A stretch of 64,000 nt of DNA, taken from NCBI GenBank assembly GCA_948473115.1, contig CAOKWI010000013.1, positions 1 through 64,000 on the forward strand, read 5' to 3'. The DNA is from an uncultured Lachnospiraceae bacterium (GTDB lineage: Bacteria > Bacillota > Clostridia > Lachnospirales > Lachnospiraceae). A model generated the notes under the pieces. That model was given only the letters and a program-made list of their open reading frames with translations. It ran no database searches and had not been told where the DNA came from. The position numbers and the translations under genes are program-made. Each line of letters starts with the position of its first letter. The stretch's first letter is position 1. Below, in pieces: positions 42,739 to 51,279 of this stretch.

Positions 42739-43680
42739 TCACACGACCTTCTCAATATTATAGCGCGGCCGCTGTTTCACCTCTATATAAATCTTTCCGA
42801 TATACTGCCCTACCAGGCCGATGGCCAGAAGCTGCAGACCGCCCAGGAACCAGATGGACAAAATCATGGATGTCCAGCCCTGCACCACATGGCCGGTAAA
42901 GTAGGATACAAAAGCATAAATGGCAGCCAGGACAGCGGCAAAGATAATGATCAGACCCATTCCCAGGATCAGGCTGATGGGCTTGACGCTGAAAGAAGAG
43001 ATCCCGTTAAAAGCAAGCGCCATCATCTTCTTAAACGGATACTTGGACTCTCCCGCCACACGTTCCTTGCGGTCATAGTAGACACTGTCCGTCTGATAGC
43101 CGATGAGGGGCATCATGCCGCGGAGAAACAGGTTGGTCTCCTTATACTTGGAAAATTCCTCCACCGCGCGCTTGGACATCAGACGGAAATCCGCATGATT
43201 ATACACCGTCTTGACACCCATGAGGCTCATGAGCCTGTAAAAAGCCTGTGCCGTGGTCCTCTTAAAGAAGGTGTCCGTCCTGCGCTCCCTCCTGACGCCG
43301 TACACAATGTCATTTCCGGCGTGGAACTTATCGATCATCTCCTCGATGACCGCCACGTCGTCCTGAAGATCCGCGTCTATGGAGATGGTCACATCACTCA
43401 TGTCCTTCGCCGTGATCAGCCCGGCTGTCAGGGCGAACTGGTGCCCCACATTACCCGCCAGCTTCACGCCGTGCACCCTGGCAGGATACATACTGTGCTC
43501 TTCCTCGATCAGTTCCCATGTGCGGTCCCTGCTTCCGTCGTTGACAAACAGGATAAAACTGTCTTCCGCGATCTTTCCCTTCTGAACCAGATCAGCCAGC
43601 ACCTCCCTCAGTGCCTTGGAAGCGATCTTCAGAACCTCCTCCTCATTATAACAGGGCACAACAATAGCCAGTTTGTCCAT
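42739..43680 (-). CDS. GT2 glycosyltransferase (GtrB/DPM1-like)
   Basis: 313 residues. The GT-A domain has VVPCYNEEEVL at the start, FVNDGSRDRTW and the metal-binding DADLQDD. Two C-terminal transmembrane helices (about 230-255 and 268-290) anchor it. This is the form that loads a sugar from a nucleotide sugar onto undecaprenyl or polyprenyl phosphate. The ATG at 43680 follows AAGGAAGG; eight earlier codons lack an RBS. The membrane protein encoded next would use the lipid-linked sugar. Confidence 0.94.
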   Translation of the reverse strand: MDKLAIVVPCYNEEEVLKIASKALREVLADLVQKGKIAEDSFILFVNDGSRDRTWELIEEEHSMYPARVHGVKLAGNVGHQFALTAGLITAKDMSDVTISIDADLQDDVAVIEEMIDKFHAGNDIVYGVRRERRTDTFFKRTTAQAFYRLMSLMGVKTVYNHADFRLMSKRAVEEFSKYKETNLFLRGMMPLIGYQTDSVYYDRKERVAGESKYPFKKMMALAFNGISSFSVKPISLILGMGLIIIFAAVLAAIYAFVSYFTGHVVQGWTSMILSIWFLGGLQLLAIGLVGQYIGKIYIEVKQRPRYNIEKVV

Positions 43681-43747
43681 ACATACCTTCCTTTCATACA
43701 ATCCCCCCGCCGTACAGTATCACACCTTCAGCTATGCCTGCACGCGA

Positions 43748-44476
43748 TCATTCATCCCAGTTATGGTACACTGCCTGGACATCGTCATCCTCCTCCAGCA
43801 TATCCAGGGTTCTTTGGAGATTCTTGATCGCCGTCTCATCGGTCAGCGTCACATAATTCTGGGGAATCATGGTCACTTCCGCACTCAGCATGGGAATTCC
43901 CGCGTCCTCCAGCGCCTTGCGCACCTCCTCAAAACCGTCGGGATCCGTCAGCACTTCAAAGCTGTCCTCTTCCTCGTTGAAGTCCTCCGCACCCGCATCC
44001 AGCGCCGTCATCATCAGGTCATCCGCCTCCAGGTCACACTCTTCCCTGTCAATGATGATCTGCCCCTTCTTATCGAACATGAAAGACACACAGCCGGGAG
44101 TGCCGATATTGCCCTGTCCCTTGGTAAACGCGCTCCTCACATTGGCTGCGGTACGGTTCTTATTGTCTGTCAGCGTATCCACAATGATAGCGATGCCGCT
44201 GGGACCGTATCCCTCATACGTCATATACTCATAGTTGACATTGCCCACGTCGCCGGCTGCCTTCTTGATTCCTCTCTCAATGGTATCATTGGGCATATTG
44301 TTCGCCTTTGCCTTGGCGATCACGGTCGCCAGCTTGAAGTTATTGTTGGGATCAGGGCCGCCCTCCTTTACTGCAACCGCGATCTCCCTGCCGATGATGG
44401 TAAATATCTTACCCTTTGCGGCATCGTTTTTTTCCTTCTTATGCTTGATATTTGCAAATTTTGAATGTCCTGACAT
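43748..44476 (-). CDS. yebC: YebC/PmpR family protein
   Basis: 242 residues of the conserved YebC family: [21 protein letters not shown] start, [20 protein letters not shown], and [20 protein letters not shown]. Members were called transcriptional regulators, and recent work links them to translation of difficult (proline-rich) sequences. The start follows AAAGGAG. The gene directly follows the CNNM-type gene, whose last codons overlap its open frame. Confidence 0.95.
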   Translation of the reverse strand: MSGHSKFANIKHKKEKNDAAKGKIFTIIGREIAVAVKEGGPDPNNNFKLATVIAKAKANNMPNDTIERGIKKAAGDVGNVNYEYMTYEGYGPSGIAIIVDTLTDNKNRTAANVRSAFTKGQGNIGTPGCVSFMFDKKGQIIIDREECDLEADDLMMTALDAGAEDFNEEEDSFEVLTDPDGFEEVRKALEDAGIPMLSAEVTMIPQNYVTLTDETAIKNLQRTLDMLEEDDDVQAVYHNWDE

Positions 44477-44490
44477 GGTAAATACTCCTT

Positions 44491-45867
44491 TCACTTTGTT
44501 TCTTCCGACGTTTCCTTCGGCATTTCATTGTTATGAGTCACCAGCACACTGTTGATCATCTTGTTTTCCACTGACAAGATCTTAAAATTATATCCCTTGT
44601 AATCCACATCAAACTGCTCGTCCGGCTCCGGGATCCTGTCCATCCTGGAGATCAGGAAGCCGTTAATGGTCTCAAATTCCTCCTCCTCGAAGGAGATGCC
44701 GAAGCGCTCCTCCAGCTCCTCCAGGGGCGTCTTTCCATCTATTACATACTCGTCGTTTCCCTTATCCTCGATGTACTCCTTGTCCTCGTCATATTCATCC
44801 AGGATATTGCCCACGATTTCTTCCAGGATATCCTCCATGGCAAGAAGCCCGTCAGTCTGCCCGTATTCATCCACCACAATGACCATTTGCAGCTTGTCTG
44901 CCTGCATCTCCCGGAACAACTCATTGATATTCTTTGTCTGGGGCACAAAATAGGGCTCCCGCATCAGTCCCTCCAGCTCCCGCAGGGGACAGTTCAGTTT
45001 CTCCCCGTCCGCGTGGAAACGCATGGCGTCCTTCAGATGCAGGATTCCAATGATATGGTCGATGTTCTCCTCAAAGACAGGATAACGGCTGTTTTTCCCC
45101 TCCAGCATGAAGTTTATGGCGTCGCTGAGCACCGTATCCGCATCGATGGCAACCACATTTTTCCTGTGTGTCATGATGTCCTGCGCTTCCTTGTCGCCCA
45201 GCTCGAAGATATTGGTGATCATCTCCGCCTCGCTTGCCTGGATCACACCCTGCTCATGACCCTCGTTGACCATGTTGATGATTTCTTCTTCGGTGACGTC
45301 CGTCTCCCCCGACTTATCCCGGATACCGAACAGCCGCAGGATAACACCTGTGGTCACCGTGACAAGCCCCGTAAAAGGAGACAGTATCCTGGTCACGAAG
45401 AACACCGGGGTAATACAGGCATATGCCCAGCGCTCCGGGACTCTCGCCGCCACCTTCTTGGGCAGCAGCACCCCCAGAGTCAACACTATGTATAACAGCA
45501 GCAATGTGGACAGGACTGCCGCCAGGACCAGGATCGCTCTCGCAGGCACCCAGTCAAGCTTTAACTGCCGCTCCGTCAGGGAGGACAGCCATCGGGACAT
45601 GTATCCAAGCATGGTGCTCAAATGTACCGCTCCCAGGATCACATTGATCAGGGTGGTGATCAGCTGCACCGTGTTGACATACTCTGTGGGATTCCCGATG
45701 ATCTTTTCCAGCCGGAGGGATCTCTTATCCTTATCCTCCTGCGCCCGCCTTTCTATCTCCTTGGTGTTCAGCGCCGTGATCGCCGCGCCGAACCCGTAAA
45801 AAAACATGTCTACAAACAGTAATACAAAAAATATGATAATACTGGCCGTAGGTCCGTCGTCATCCAT
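44491..45867 (-). CDS. CNNM/CorC-family (hemolysin C-like) membrane protein
   Basis: 458 residues. An N-terminal CNNM transmembrane domain (DUF21, four helices) is followed by a CBS pair (about 205-330; [20 protein letters not shown] and [20 protein letters not shown]) and a C-terminal CorC_HlyC domain ([20 protein letters not shown]). The family mediates Mg2+/Co2+ efflux or Na+/Mg2+ exchange. All domains are complete. Confidence 0.93.
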   Translation of the reverse strand: MDDDGPTASIIIFFVLLFVDMFFYGFGAAITALNTKEIERRAQEDKDKRSLRLEKIIGNPTEYVNTVQLITTLINVILGAVHLSTMLGYMSRWLSSLTERQLKLDWVPARAILVLAAVLSTLLLLYIVLTLGVLLPKKVAARVPERWAYACITPVFFVTRILSPFTGLVTVTTGVILRLFGIRDKSGETDVTEEEIINMVNEGHEQGVIQASEAEMITNIFELGDKEAQDIMTHRKNVVAIDADTVLSDAINFMLEGKNSRYPVFEENIDHIIGILHLKDAMRFHADGEKLNCPLRELEGLMREPYFVPQTKNINELFREMQADKLQMVIVVDEYGQTDGLLAMEDILEEIVGNILDEYDEDKEYIEDKGNDEYVIDGKTPLEELEERFGISFEEEEFETINGFLISRMDRIPEPDEQFDVDYKGYNFKILSVENKMINSVLVTHNNEMPKETSEETK

Positions 45868-45976
45868 AAGTCTGTTCCTCTTTCTTCCTTCCTTTGTTTT
45901 TTTATAACATTCCTAAATATACCATTTTGATCTCTTTTCGTCAAGAACCGCATTGATAACACTTATGTATCAAATA

Positions 45977-46159
45977 ACAGTTCATCCCACGCCATTCACA
46001 AGGAGGCGGGCACGCCCCTCCTGGCCGCACCTGCGGTGCTTTCCGCTGCTTTGCAGCTGCCTTTGCCCATAAAATGGCGTTCCCTCAGCCGATATAATCA
46101 GCCGAAAATTCGTGCGGACACGCTTTTCGTCTGCTCACATCGGCTGGCTGAACTGTTCC
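45977..46159. repeat. Element with AACAGTTCA(G/T)CC ends reaching into mazF
   Basis: AACAGTTCATCCC at the left (near 45979) and GGCTGAACTGTTCC at the right (46146-46159) are inverted. The interior has strong hairpins, including AGGAGGCGGGC with GCCCCTCCT near 46003-46023. The right 75 bases are translated as the last residues of MazF. The ends match those of the element at 51042-51239. Confidence 0.5.
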
Positions 46160-46498
46160 TGTATCAAGCTCCAGACTGATCATCAGGGCTCTGTCCACTT
46201 TTCTCATGATATCGCCGTCCAGATGGCATACTTTATCCTTCAGCCGCTTCTTGTCTATGGTGCGGAGCTGCTCCAGCAGAACTACGGAATCCTTATCCAT
46301 ATCGTAAAGGGACGCGTTCAGTTCTATGTGGGTGGGCAGCTTCGCCTTATTCATCTTTGAAGTAATGGCGGCGCAGATAATCGTCGGGCTGTGCTTGTTC
46401 CCCACATCGTTCTGCACGATCAGGACCGGTCTGATCCCGCCCTGTTCAGACCCCACCACAGGCCTTAAATCCGCGTAATATACATCTCCTCTTCTCAT
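46085..46498 (-). CDS. mazF: MazF/EndoA-type endoribonuclease toxin
   Basis: An mRNA interferase of 137 residues. [20 protein letters not shown] then [14 protein letters not shown] is the family signature, with conserved Arg and Thr in [11 protein letters not shown] and the closing [11 protein letters not shown]. Relatives end there, at about 111-116 residues; this protein has 26 more ([13 protein letters not shown] and on), encoded by a repeat element. The ATG at 46498 follows GGAGG. It sits 57 bases after alr, as endoA does in Bacillus, but no antitoxin gene lies between them. Confidence 0.94.
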   Translation of the reverse strand: MRRGDVYYADLRPVVGSEQGGIRPVLIVQNDVGNKHSPTIICAAITSKMNKAKLPTHIELNASLYDMDKDSVVLLEQLRTIDKKRLKDKVCHLDGDIMRKVDRALMISLELDTGTVQPADVSRRKACPHEFSADYIG

Positions 46499-46555
46499 AC
46501 TGCCTCCATGTACGTTTTTCATCTATGTATGGTAGTATAGACACTTTCAGGGAGG

Positions 46556-47749
46556 CTATTCAGACGATTCATCGCTCAAGCTATATAATTCCCCTGCCTT
46601 CCGGTAAATTCTGGGAATCCGTTTCCCAAGGTCACAGACCAGTTCATAATGAAATCTTCCCGACAGTTCCCCCAGCCGTTCCGCGCTGATCCGTTCCCCG
46701 CCGTCGGCGCCCAGAAGCGCCACCCTGTCGCCTTCTGCCGCCTCGGGAATATGGCTTACATCCACCATGAACTGATCCATACAGATCCTTCCCAGAACGG
46801 GCGCCTTCTTCCCGTGAAGCAGCACATATCCCTTATTCGAAAGACTTCTGGGATAGCCGTCCCCATATCCCACGGGCACTGTGGCGATGCGCATATCCTC
46901 CCTGGCGGTAAACGTGCCGCCATAGCTTACGGACTGCCCTTTGCGGAGCGTCTTCACGCAGACCAGATGGCTGTACAGCGACAGCGCAGGCTGCAGAGAC
47001 ACCGCTTCCCTGCTGACCTCCTCCGAGGGATACAATCCATATAAGGCAATCCCGGCCCTTACCGCATCCATATTTGCCTGGGGCAGTTCCAGGATCCCCG
47101 CGCTGTTGGAGCAATGCTTTACCGGAATGGTCAGCCCAAGCTTCTCTTTTATCATATGGATGAATCCCTGAAATGTTTCCAGCTGTCTCAGGGCGTCAGC
47201 CTTATCGCGCTCGTCCGCCCTGGCAAAGTGGGTGAAGATACCCTCGATCTCAATTCCCGCCTGCTCCATCAGGGCTTCCACAAAGCGAAGCCCCTCCCCG
47301 TCCGGCGCCACGCCGATACGATTCATCCCCGTATCCACCTTCACATGTACCCTCACCGGCTTTCCCGTCCGCTCCGCCGCTTCCCCCAGCAGGGGAACGG
47401 TATCCATGCGGAATACTGCCGGCCTCAGTTCCTCCTCCGCCAGCTGTCCATAGCAATAGGGAAATGTGTAACCCAGGATCAGGAGGGGCTTCCTGATACC
47501 TGCCTTCCGCAGTATGTGCGCCTCCTCATAAGATGCCACCGCAAAGCCGGACACAAAGTCCAGCGGCTCCAGTGTTTCCGCGATAGGCACGCTGCCATGG
47601 CCGTAGCCGTCTGTCTTGATGACGGCGATCATCTTCGTCCCCGCGGCGATCCTCCGCTTCATATTCTGCATGTTTGCAGCGATGGCGTCCAGGTCTACTT
47701 CCGCATATCCCCTCTGATAACGCTCTAAGGTTTCTTCCCGTTTCATCAT
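46556..47749 (-). CDS. alr: Alanine racemase
   Basis: A PLP enzyme giving D-alanine for peptidoglycan. The 397 residues include the PLP lysine Lys45 in AVIKTDGYGHG, the HCSNSAGIL segment, the VSYGGTF tyrosine that acts from the partner subunit, and PVGYGDGYPRSL. Fold: N-terminal TIM barrel, then C-terminal beta domain. An RBS-like GGAAAAT precedes an ATG-ATG start. It follows nnr and precedes mazF in one minus-strand run. Confidence 0.96.
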   Translation of the reverse strand: MMKREETLERYQRGYAEVDLDAIAANMQNMKRRIAAGTKMIAVIKTDGYGHGSVPIAETLEPLDFVSGFAVASYEEAHILRKAGIRKPLLILGYTFPYCYGQLAEEELRPAVFRMDTVPLLGEAAERTGKPVRVHVKVDTGMNRIGVAPDGEGLRFVEALMEQAGIEIEGIFTHFARADERDKADALRQLETFQGFIHMIKEKLGLTIPVKHCSNSAGILELPQANMDAVRAGIALYGLYPSEEVSREAVSLQPALSLYSHLVCVKTLRKGQSVSYGGTFTAREDMRIATVPVGYGDGYPRSLSNKGYVLLHGKKAPVLGRICMDQFMVDVSHIPEAAEGDRVALLGADGGERISAERLGELSGRFHYELVCDLGKRIPRIYRKAGELYSLSDESSE

Positions 47750-47828
47750 GGTATTTTCCTCGATTCCAGTTCCGTCTTTATTCCAGTTCCGTTTCTACAC
47801 TTCAATGCCACTTGTGCTGAAAGAAATT

Positions 47829-49376
47829 TCATCTGCACAGACCGCAGCTGTAAATTTCTTTCGGGCATTTCCGTTTCGAAACTGGTTGATATTCCAGTTC
47901 CGCCAATGCCTCCGCGATGTCCCCCGCCATACAGCCCCGCCGGCCTTTCCGGGCCGCGGCCGCATCGCCAGCCCTCCCGTGTAGATAGACCGCCAGCGCC
48001 GCCGCCGTGAAAGCATCCTCCACCTGGGTCAGCAGTGCACCCGTGACCCCTGACAGCACATCTCCGCTCCCTGCCGTAGCCATGCCGCTGTTTCCGCAGA
48101 GATTACAATATGCGGAGCCGCTTTCCCTGCACACAAAAGTCCTGGCATCCTTTGCCGCAACGATCACATGGAACCGTTTCGCCAGTTCCGTCCCGTATGT
48201 GATCAGGGAACGTTTCAGTTCCTGCACAGGCACACCTGTCAGGCGGGAGAGCTCTCCCACATGGGGCGTCAGCACCACTTTCCGGCCCTTCCTTCCCTGT
48301 TCCTCCAGAAGCTGCTGCAGTTCGATGCTTTCCGCAAGCAGGTTCAGGCCGTCCGCGTCAATGACCAGGGGCTTATCCCCGTACTTTAAGACCTGGCAGA
48401 GATTGCTGGCCGCAGACTGACTTCTCCCGATCCCCGGGCCGATCACCACCGCATCCGCCCATTCCAGACCCTCTGCCAGCTCCCACTGGGTTCCGAACAG
48501 CACCTCCGGAACCGCCGTCTGGAGGATCGGCCTGTTTTCCTCCGGCGTAATGACCTTTACCATGCCCGCACCTGTGCGGTACGCGGCCTTTGCCGCCAGG
48601 ACGGCGGCGCCTGCCATGTTGACGCTGCCCGCCGCCAGCAGTATTTTCCCGAAAGTGCCCTTGTTGCCGTCCTCAGCCCTGTCCGGCAGCAGCGCCTCCG
48701 GCTCCCCGGCAAAGGTAAAGGTTTCCGGCTCCCTGCCGAAGAAGCTCTTCTCCGTGATCCCGATGTCCGCCAGGGCCACCTCTCCCGCCCACCGACAGCC
48801 CGGATACAGGCAAAGCCCTCTCTTCAGGAAGCCAAAGGTAACCGTGGCATCCGCCTTCACGGCAGTTCCCCAGATGCTTCCGGTATCGGAGTCGATGCCG
48901 CTGGGGATATCCAGGGCCAGCTTGAATCCCTGGCGGCTTTGAAATTCCGTGACCGCCCGGGCATACTCTCCCGTGATTTCCCTGGTGAGTCCTACCCCGA
49001 ATAAAGCATCCACCATAATAGTATATTCCGTTCTCCCGGGAATGCTACTGAAATCCACCGGAAAGCTTTCCAAAATGTGCCTCTGTGCCGTCCACTGCCC
49101 GGATGCCTTCTCCGGATCCCCCACACACCAGACCTCCACCTGCCAGCCCTTTTCCGCCAACAGCCGTGCCAGGGCAAGGCCGTCTCCTCCGTTATTTCCC
49201 ATACCGGCAAGGATCAGCGCGTTCCCCTTCTCCCAGCGCTTCAAAATATAGTCCCGTGCGGCCAGGGCTGCACGCTCCATAAGCACCATGCCCGGAATCC
49301 CGATCCTGTCTATGGTGTTACTGTCATACTCCTTCATCTCCCCCGCCGTAACAAGATAACGAACCTTTCTGTCCAT
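47829..49376 (-). CDS. nnr: Bifunctional NAD(P)H-hydrate epimerase/dehydratase
   Basis: Repairs hydrated NADH and NADPH. The 515 residues combine a YjeF-N epimerase (about 1-215; AGMGNNGGDGLALARLL and ALDIPSGIDSDTG) with an ADP-dependent dehydratase (about 225-505; VLTPHVGELSRLTG and the nucleotide-binding TAGSGDVLSGVTGALL). The ATG at 49376 follows AAAGGTATGG and begins MDRKVRYLVTAGEM. Head-to-tail order with alr is common in Firmicutes. Confidence 0.95.
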   Translation of the reverse strand: MDRKVRYLVTAGEMKEYDSNTIDRIGIPGMVLMERAALAARDYILKRWEKGNALILAGMGNNGGDGLALARLLAEKGWQVEVWCVGDPEKASGQWTAQRHILESFPVDFSSIPGRTEYTIMVDALFGVGLTREITGEYARAVTEFQSRQGFKLALDIPSGIDSDTGSIWGTAVKADATVTFGFLKRGLCLYPGCRWAGEVALADIGITEKSFFGREPETFTFAGEPEALLPDRAEDGNKGTFGKILLAAGSVNMAGAAVLAAKAAYRTGAGMVKVITPEENRPILQTAVPEVLFGTQWELAEGLEWADAVVIGPGIGRSQSAASNLCQVLKYGDKPLVIDADGLNLLAESIELQQLLEEQGRKGRKVVLTPHVGELSRLTGVPVQELKRSLITYGTELAKRFHVIVAAKDARTFVCRESGSAYCNLCGNSGMATAGSGDVLSGVTGALLTQVEDAFTAAALAVYLHGRAGDAAAARKGRRGCMAGDIAEALAELEYQPVSKRKCPKEIYSCGLCR

Positions 49377-49504
49377 TCCGATACCATACCTTTCTGTCAT
49401 TTCTCCACGCATCTTCCGTCAACGCCTTCGCGGCATTCGCAAGCCATAATCCATGGCTTCAATATACATGCAGGCAAGTCTGCCTGGTTCATTCCCGCAG
49501 GAAT

Positions 49505-49535
49505 CAAAACGACTGCCCTTTTCCTGGGGGCAGTC
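49505..49535 (-). terminator. Intrinsic terminator of the coiled-coil gene
   Basis: GACTGCCC (49511-49518) and GGGCAGTC (49528-49535) form a perfect 8-bp stem, followed on the minus strand by GTTTTG. Confidence 0.65.
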
Positions 49536-49548
49536 CTGCGCGTGTTCT

Positions 49549-50241
49549 TTATTCCGTCTTCTTTTCCTTCTCTTTCGGTTCCTGCTTCTCCGCAGCGCCG
49601 GCCTTCGGCATCACGGGATGCTGCTCCCCGGGGTCATACTCCAGGTCGAACATATCCATGACGTCCGCCCCGAAAAGGTCATTCATATAAGAATACATGG
49701 CATGGTTCTTCTGTTCCATCTCCTGTTTCCTGATCAGGCGCTTTTTCAATTCAATGCGGATCTTCGTCACCCATCGGGCGATCTCCTGAATCTGCTCCGT
49801 GTTCTCCTGCATATCCGCATAACAGAATTCCATGGTTGCCAGCATGAGCTGGATATTCAGCTGGTCGATCTGCTTCGGAAGATCCAGCAGCTCATCCTCG
49901 TATTCCTCCAGCTTCTCATTGCTCTCCTCTATTTTCTGTTTATGCTGCTCAATCTTTTTGGTCTGGGCACCGGTGGGATGGTCCCCTGCCGCATCCACCA
50001 TGGTAACAATCTCGCCCATAAGCTTTTTCTTCAGCTTTTTGAGTTCCTTTTTCTCAGTGTTCAGCTTGCCCTGACGTTTCAGAAGCGCATTCATCTGATC
50101 CTCGATATCCCTGACCGCTTTCCGCTCTTCCTCGTCCAGCAGACGATACCACTTGTTGTCCAGCGTCAGTATCGGTATGTTTTTCCCCTGAAGCGCCGCC
50201 GTAAAAAGCTCTCTTTTTTCTTTATCAACACTACGCTTCAT
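49549..50241 (-). CDS. Coiled-coil protein, unknown function
   Basis: 230 residues, highly charged, with heptad-like helices from about 50 to 175 (LLKRQGKLNTEKKELKKLKK and HKQKIEESNEKLEEYEDELL). A conserved-looking end, MYSYMNDLFGADVMDMFDLE, precedes a Lys/Glu/Pro tail. There is no membrane segment. The ATG at 50241 follows AGGAGGTGTCT; an in-frame GTG two codons earlier overlaps the RBS. It lies 12 bases after rex and is cotranscribed with it. The function is unknown. Confidence 0.8.
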   Translation of the reverse strand: MKRSVDKEKRELFTAALQGKNIPILTLDNKWYRLLDEEERKAVRDIEDQMNALLKRQGKLNTEKKELKKLKKKLMGEIVTMVDAAGDHPTGAQTKKIEQHKQKIEESNEKLEEYEDELLDLPKQIDQLNIQLMLATMEFCYADMQENTEQIQEIARWVTKIRIELKKRLIRKQEMEQKNHAMYSYMNDLFGADVMDMFDLEYDPGEQHPVMPKAGAAEKQEPKEKEKKTE

Positions 50242-50253
50242 AGACACCTCCTG

Positions 50254-50916
50254 CTATGCCTCTCCGTTCTCTTTCATGTAACGGCTGATATTATAGGAAA
50301 GCTTCATCAGGCTGTCAGACAGATGGACATTCTCCACCTGGATCCCCTCCGGTACATTCAGGTCGACATGGGCGAAATTCCAGATGGCACGGATGCCATT
50401 CTTCACTAATTTCTCCGCCACTTCCACAGCGCCTGTCTTGGGAATGGTCAGCACGGCGATATCAATGTCATTGTCCCTCACAAACTGTTCCAGCTGTTCC
50501 ATGGGCATGACCTTGACGCCCCTGATCTCCCTGCCGGCCAACTGGGGATCGATATCGAATACCCCTTTAAAAATGAAGCCCCTTCTCTCAAAATTCAGAT
50601 AATTTCCCAGCGCCTGTCCCAGGTTTCCCGCGCCCACAATGATAAAATTATGTTTGCGGTTCAGTCCCAGTATTTTCCCTATCTCGTGGTATAAGTACTC
50701 CACATTATATCCGTATCCCTGCTGTCCAAAGCCCCCGAAGTTATTAAAATCCTGCCGGATCTGGGATGCCGTCACTTTCATCAGTCCACTCAGGTCCTGG
50801 GACGATATCCTCTCAATTCCCTGATCCTTCAATTCTCCAAGATATCGGAAGTATCTGGGCAGACGGCCGATAACCGCCTGTGATATTTCTTTCTCTTCCA
50901 AGGGTATTACCTCCAA
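50254..50916 (-). CDS. rex: Redox-sensing transcriptional repressor Rex
   Basis: A 220-residue repressor that senses the NADH/NAD+ ratio and controls fermentation genes. An N-terminal winged helix (IGRLPRYFRYLGELKDQGIE, then SSQDLSGLMKVTASQIRQDF) is followed by a Rossmann domain with VGAGNLGQALGNY and the C-terminal domain-swapping helix (LMKLSYNISRYM). It is complete. Its promoter overlaps palindromes discussed below. It heads the minus-strand run that ends at the coiled-coil gene terminator. Confidence 0.97.
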   Translation of the reverse strand: MEVIPLEEKEISQAVIGRLPRYFRYLGELKDQGIERISSQDLSGLMKVTASQIRQDFNNFGGFGQQGYGYNVEYLYHEIGKILGLNRKHNFIIVGAGNLGQALGNYLNFERRGFIFKGVFDIDPQLAGREIRGVKVMPMEQLEQFVRDNDIDIAVLTIPKTGAVEVAEKLVKNGIRAIWNFAHVDLNVPEGIQVENVHLSDSLMKLSYNISRYMKENGEA

Positions 50917-50962
50917 AATTGTAACAAGCAGGCTGTTATGCCTGCAAAGTAAATTAAGAAAT

Positions 50963-51002
50963 TTATCAATGTAATGATAACACCGTGTTAAAAGTTTGTC
51001 AA
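50963..51002 (-). promoter_or_regulatory. rex promoter with two palindromes
   Basis: On the minus strand TTGACA (50997-51002), a 17-base spacer and TATCAT (50974-50979) form a good promoter. TAACACCGTGTTA (50978-50990) overlaps the spacer and -10 box, and TTATCAATGTAATGATAA (50963-50980) covers the -10 box. Autoregulation is likely, but the half-site order does not match the usual Rex box closely. Confidence 0.6.
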
Positions 51003-51006
51003 TGAA

Positions 51007-51035
51007 TTGACAGGAGATTTTAAATAAAGTACACT
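51007..51035 (+). promoter_or_regulatory. Sigma-A promoter of the ABC-F gene
   Basis: TTGACA (51007-51012), a 17-base spacer and TACACT (51030-51035). The expected start, about 51042, coincides with the left end of the inverted-repeat element. Confidence 0.7.
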
Positions 51036-51041
51036 ATTTGT

Positions 51042-51239
51042 GCAACAGTTCAGCCATGCATCAATTTACAAATTGCGCGTGGGTGCCTGCACACAAAGCG
51101 CGATATGTATACTGCATAACGCTGAATATTGCCTAATATAATCGTGCGATTGAACCGGTCAGCGTTATGCAGTCTGGTTTCACGGCAGATGAAATCGTTA
51201 AGCAGTGTAAATTGCTGCATGAGAGGGCTGAACTGCTAC
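51042..51239 (+). repeat. Inverted-repeat element forming the ABC-F leader
   Basis: The outer ends CAACAGTTCAGCCATGCA and the complement of GCATGAGAGGGCTGAACTGC pair imperfectly over about 30 bases. Inside, ACTGCATAACGCTGA (51111-51125) and TCAGCGTTATGCAGT (51159-51173) are a perfect 15-bp inverted repeat. The whole element lies between the promoter and start codon of the ABC-F gene. It is both a copy of the dispersed family and a possible regulatory leader. Confidence 0.6.
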
Positions 51240-51279
51240 TTATTTGTTGTAGTTTTTAGGAAACAAGAGGAAAAGAAAT

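Noticed and set aside
47719..47731. Another MITE end (ACGCTCTAAGG) inside alr
   Set aside because: It is part of the normal alr coding sequence and only 10-11 bases long, within chance expectation.
50963..50990. Classical Rex box at the rex promoter
   Set aside because: The known clostridial consensus has TTGTTA then TAACAA; here the half-sites are reversed, so it is reported only as a palindrome.
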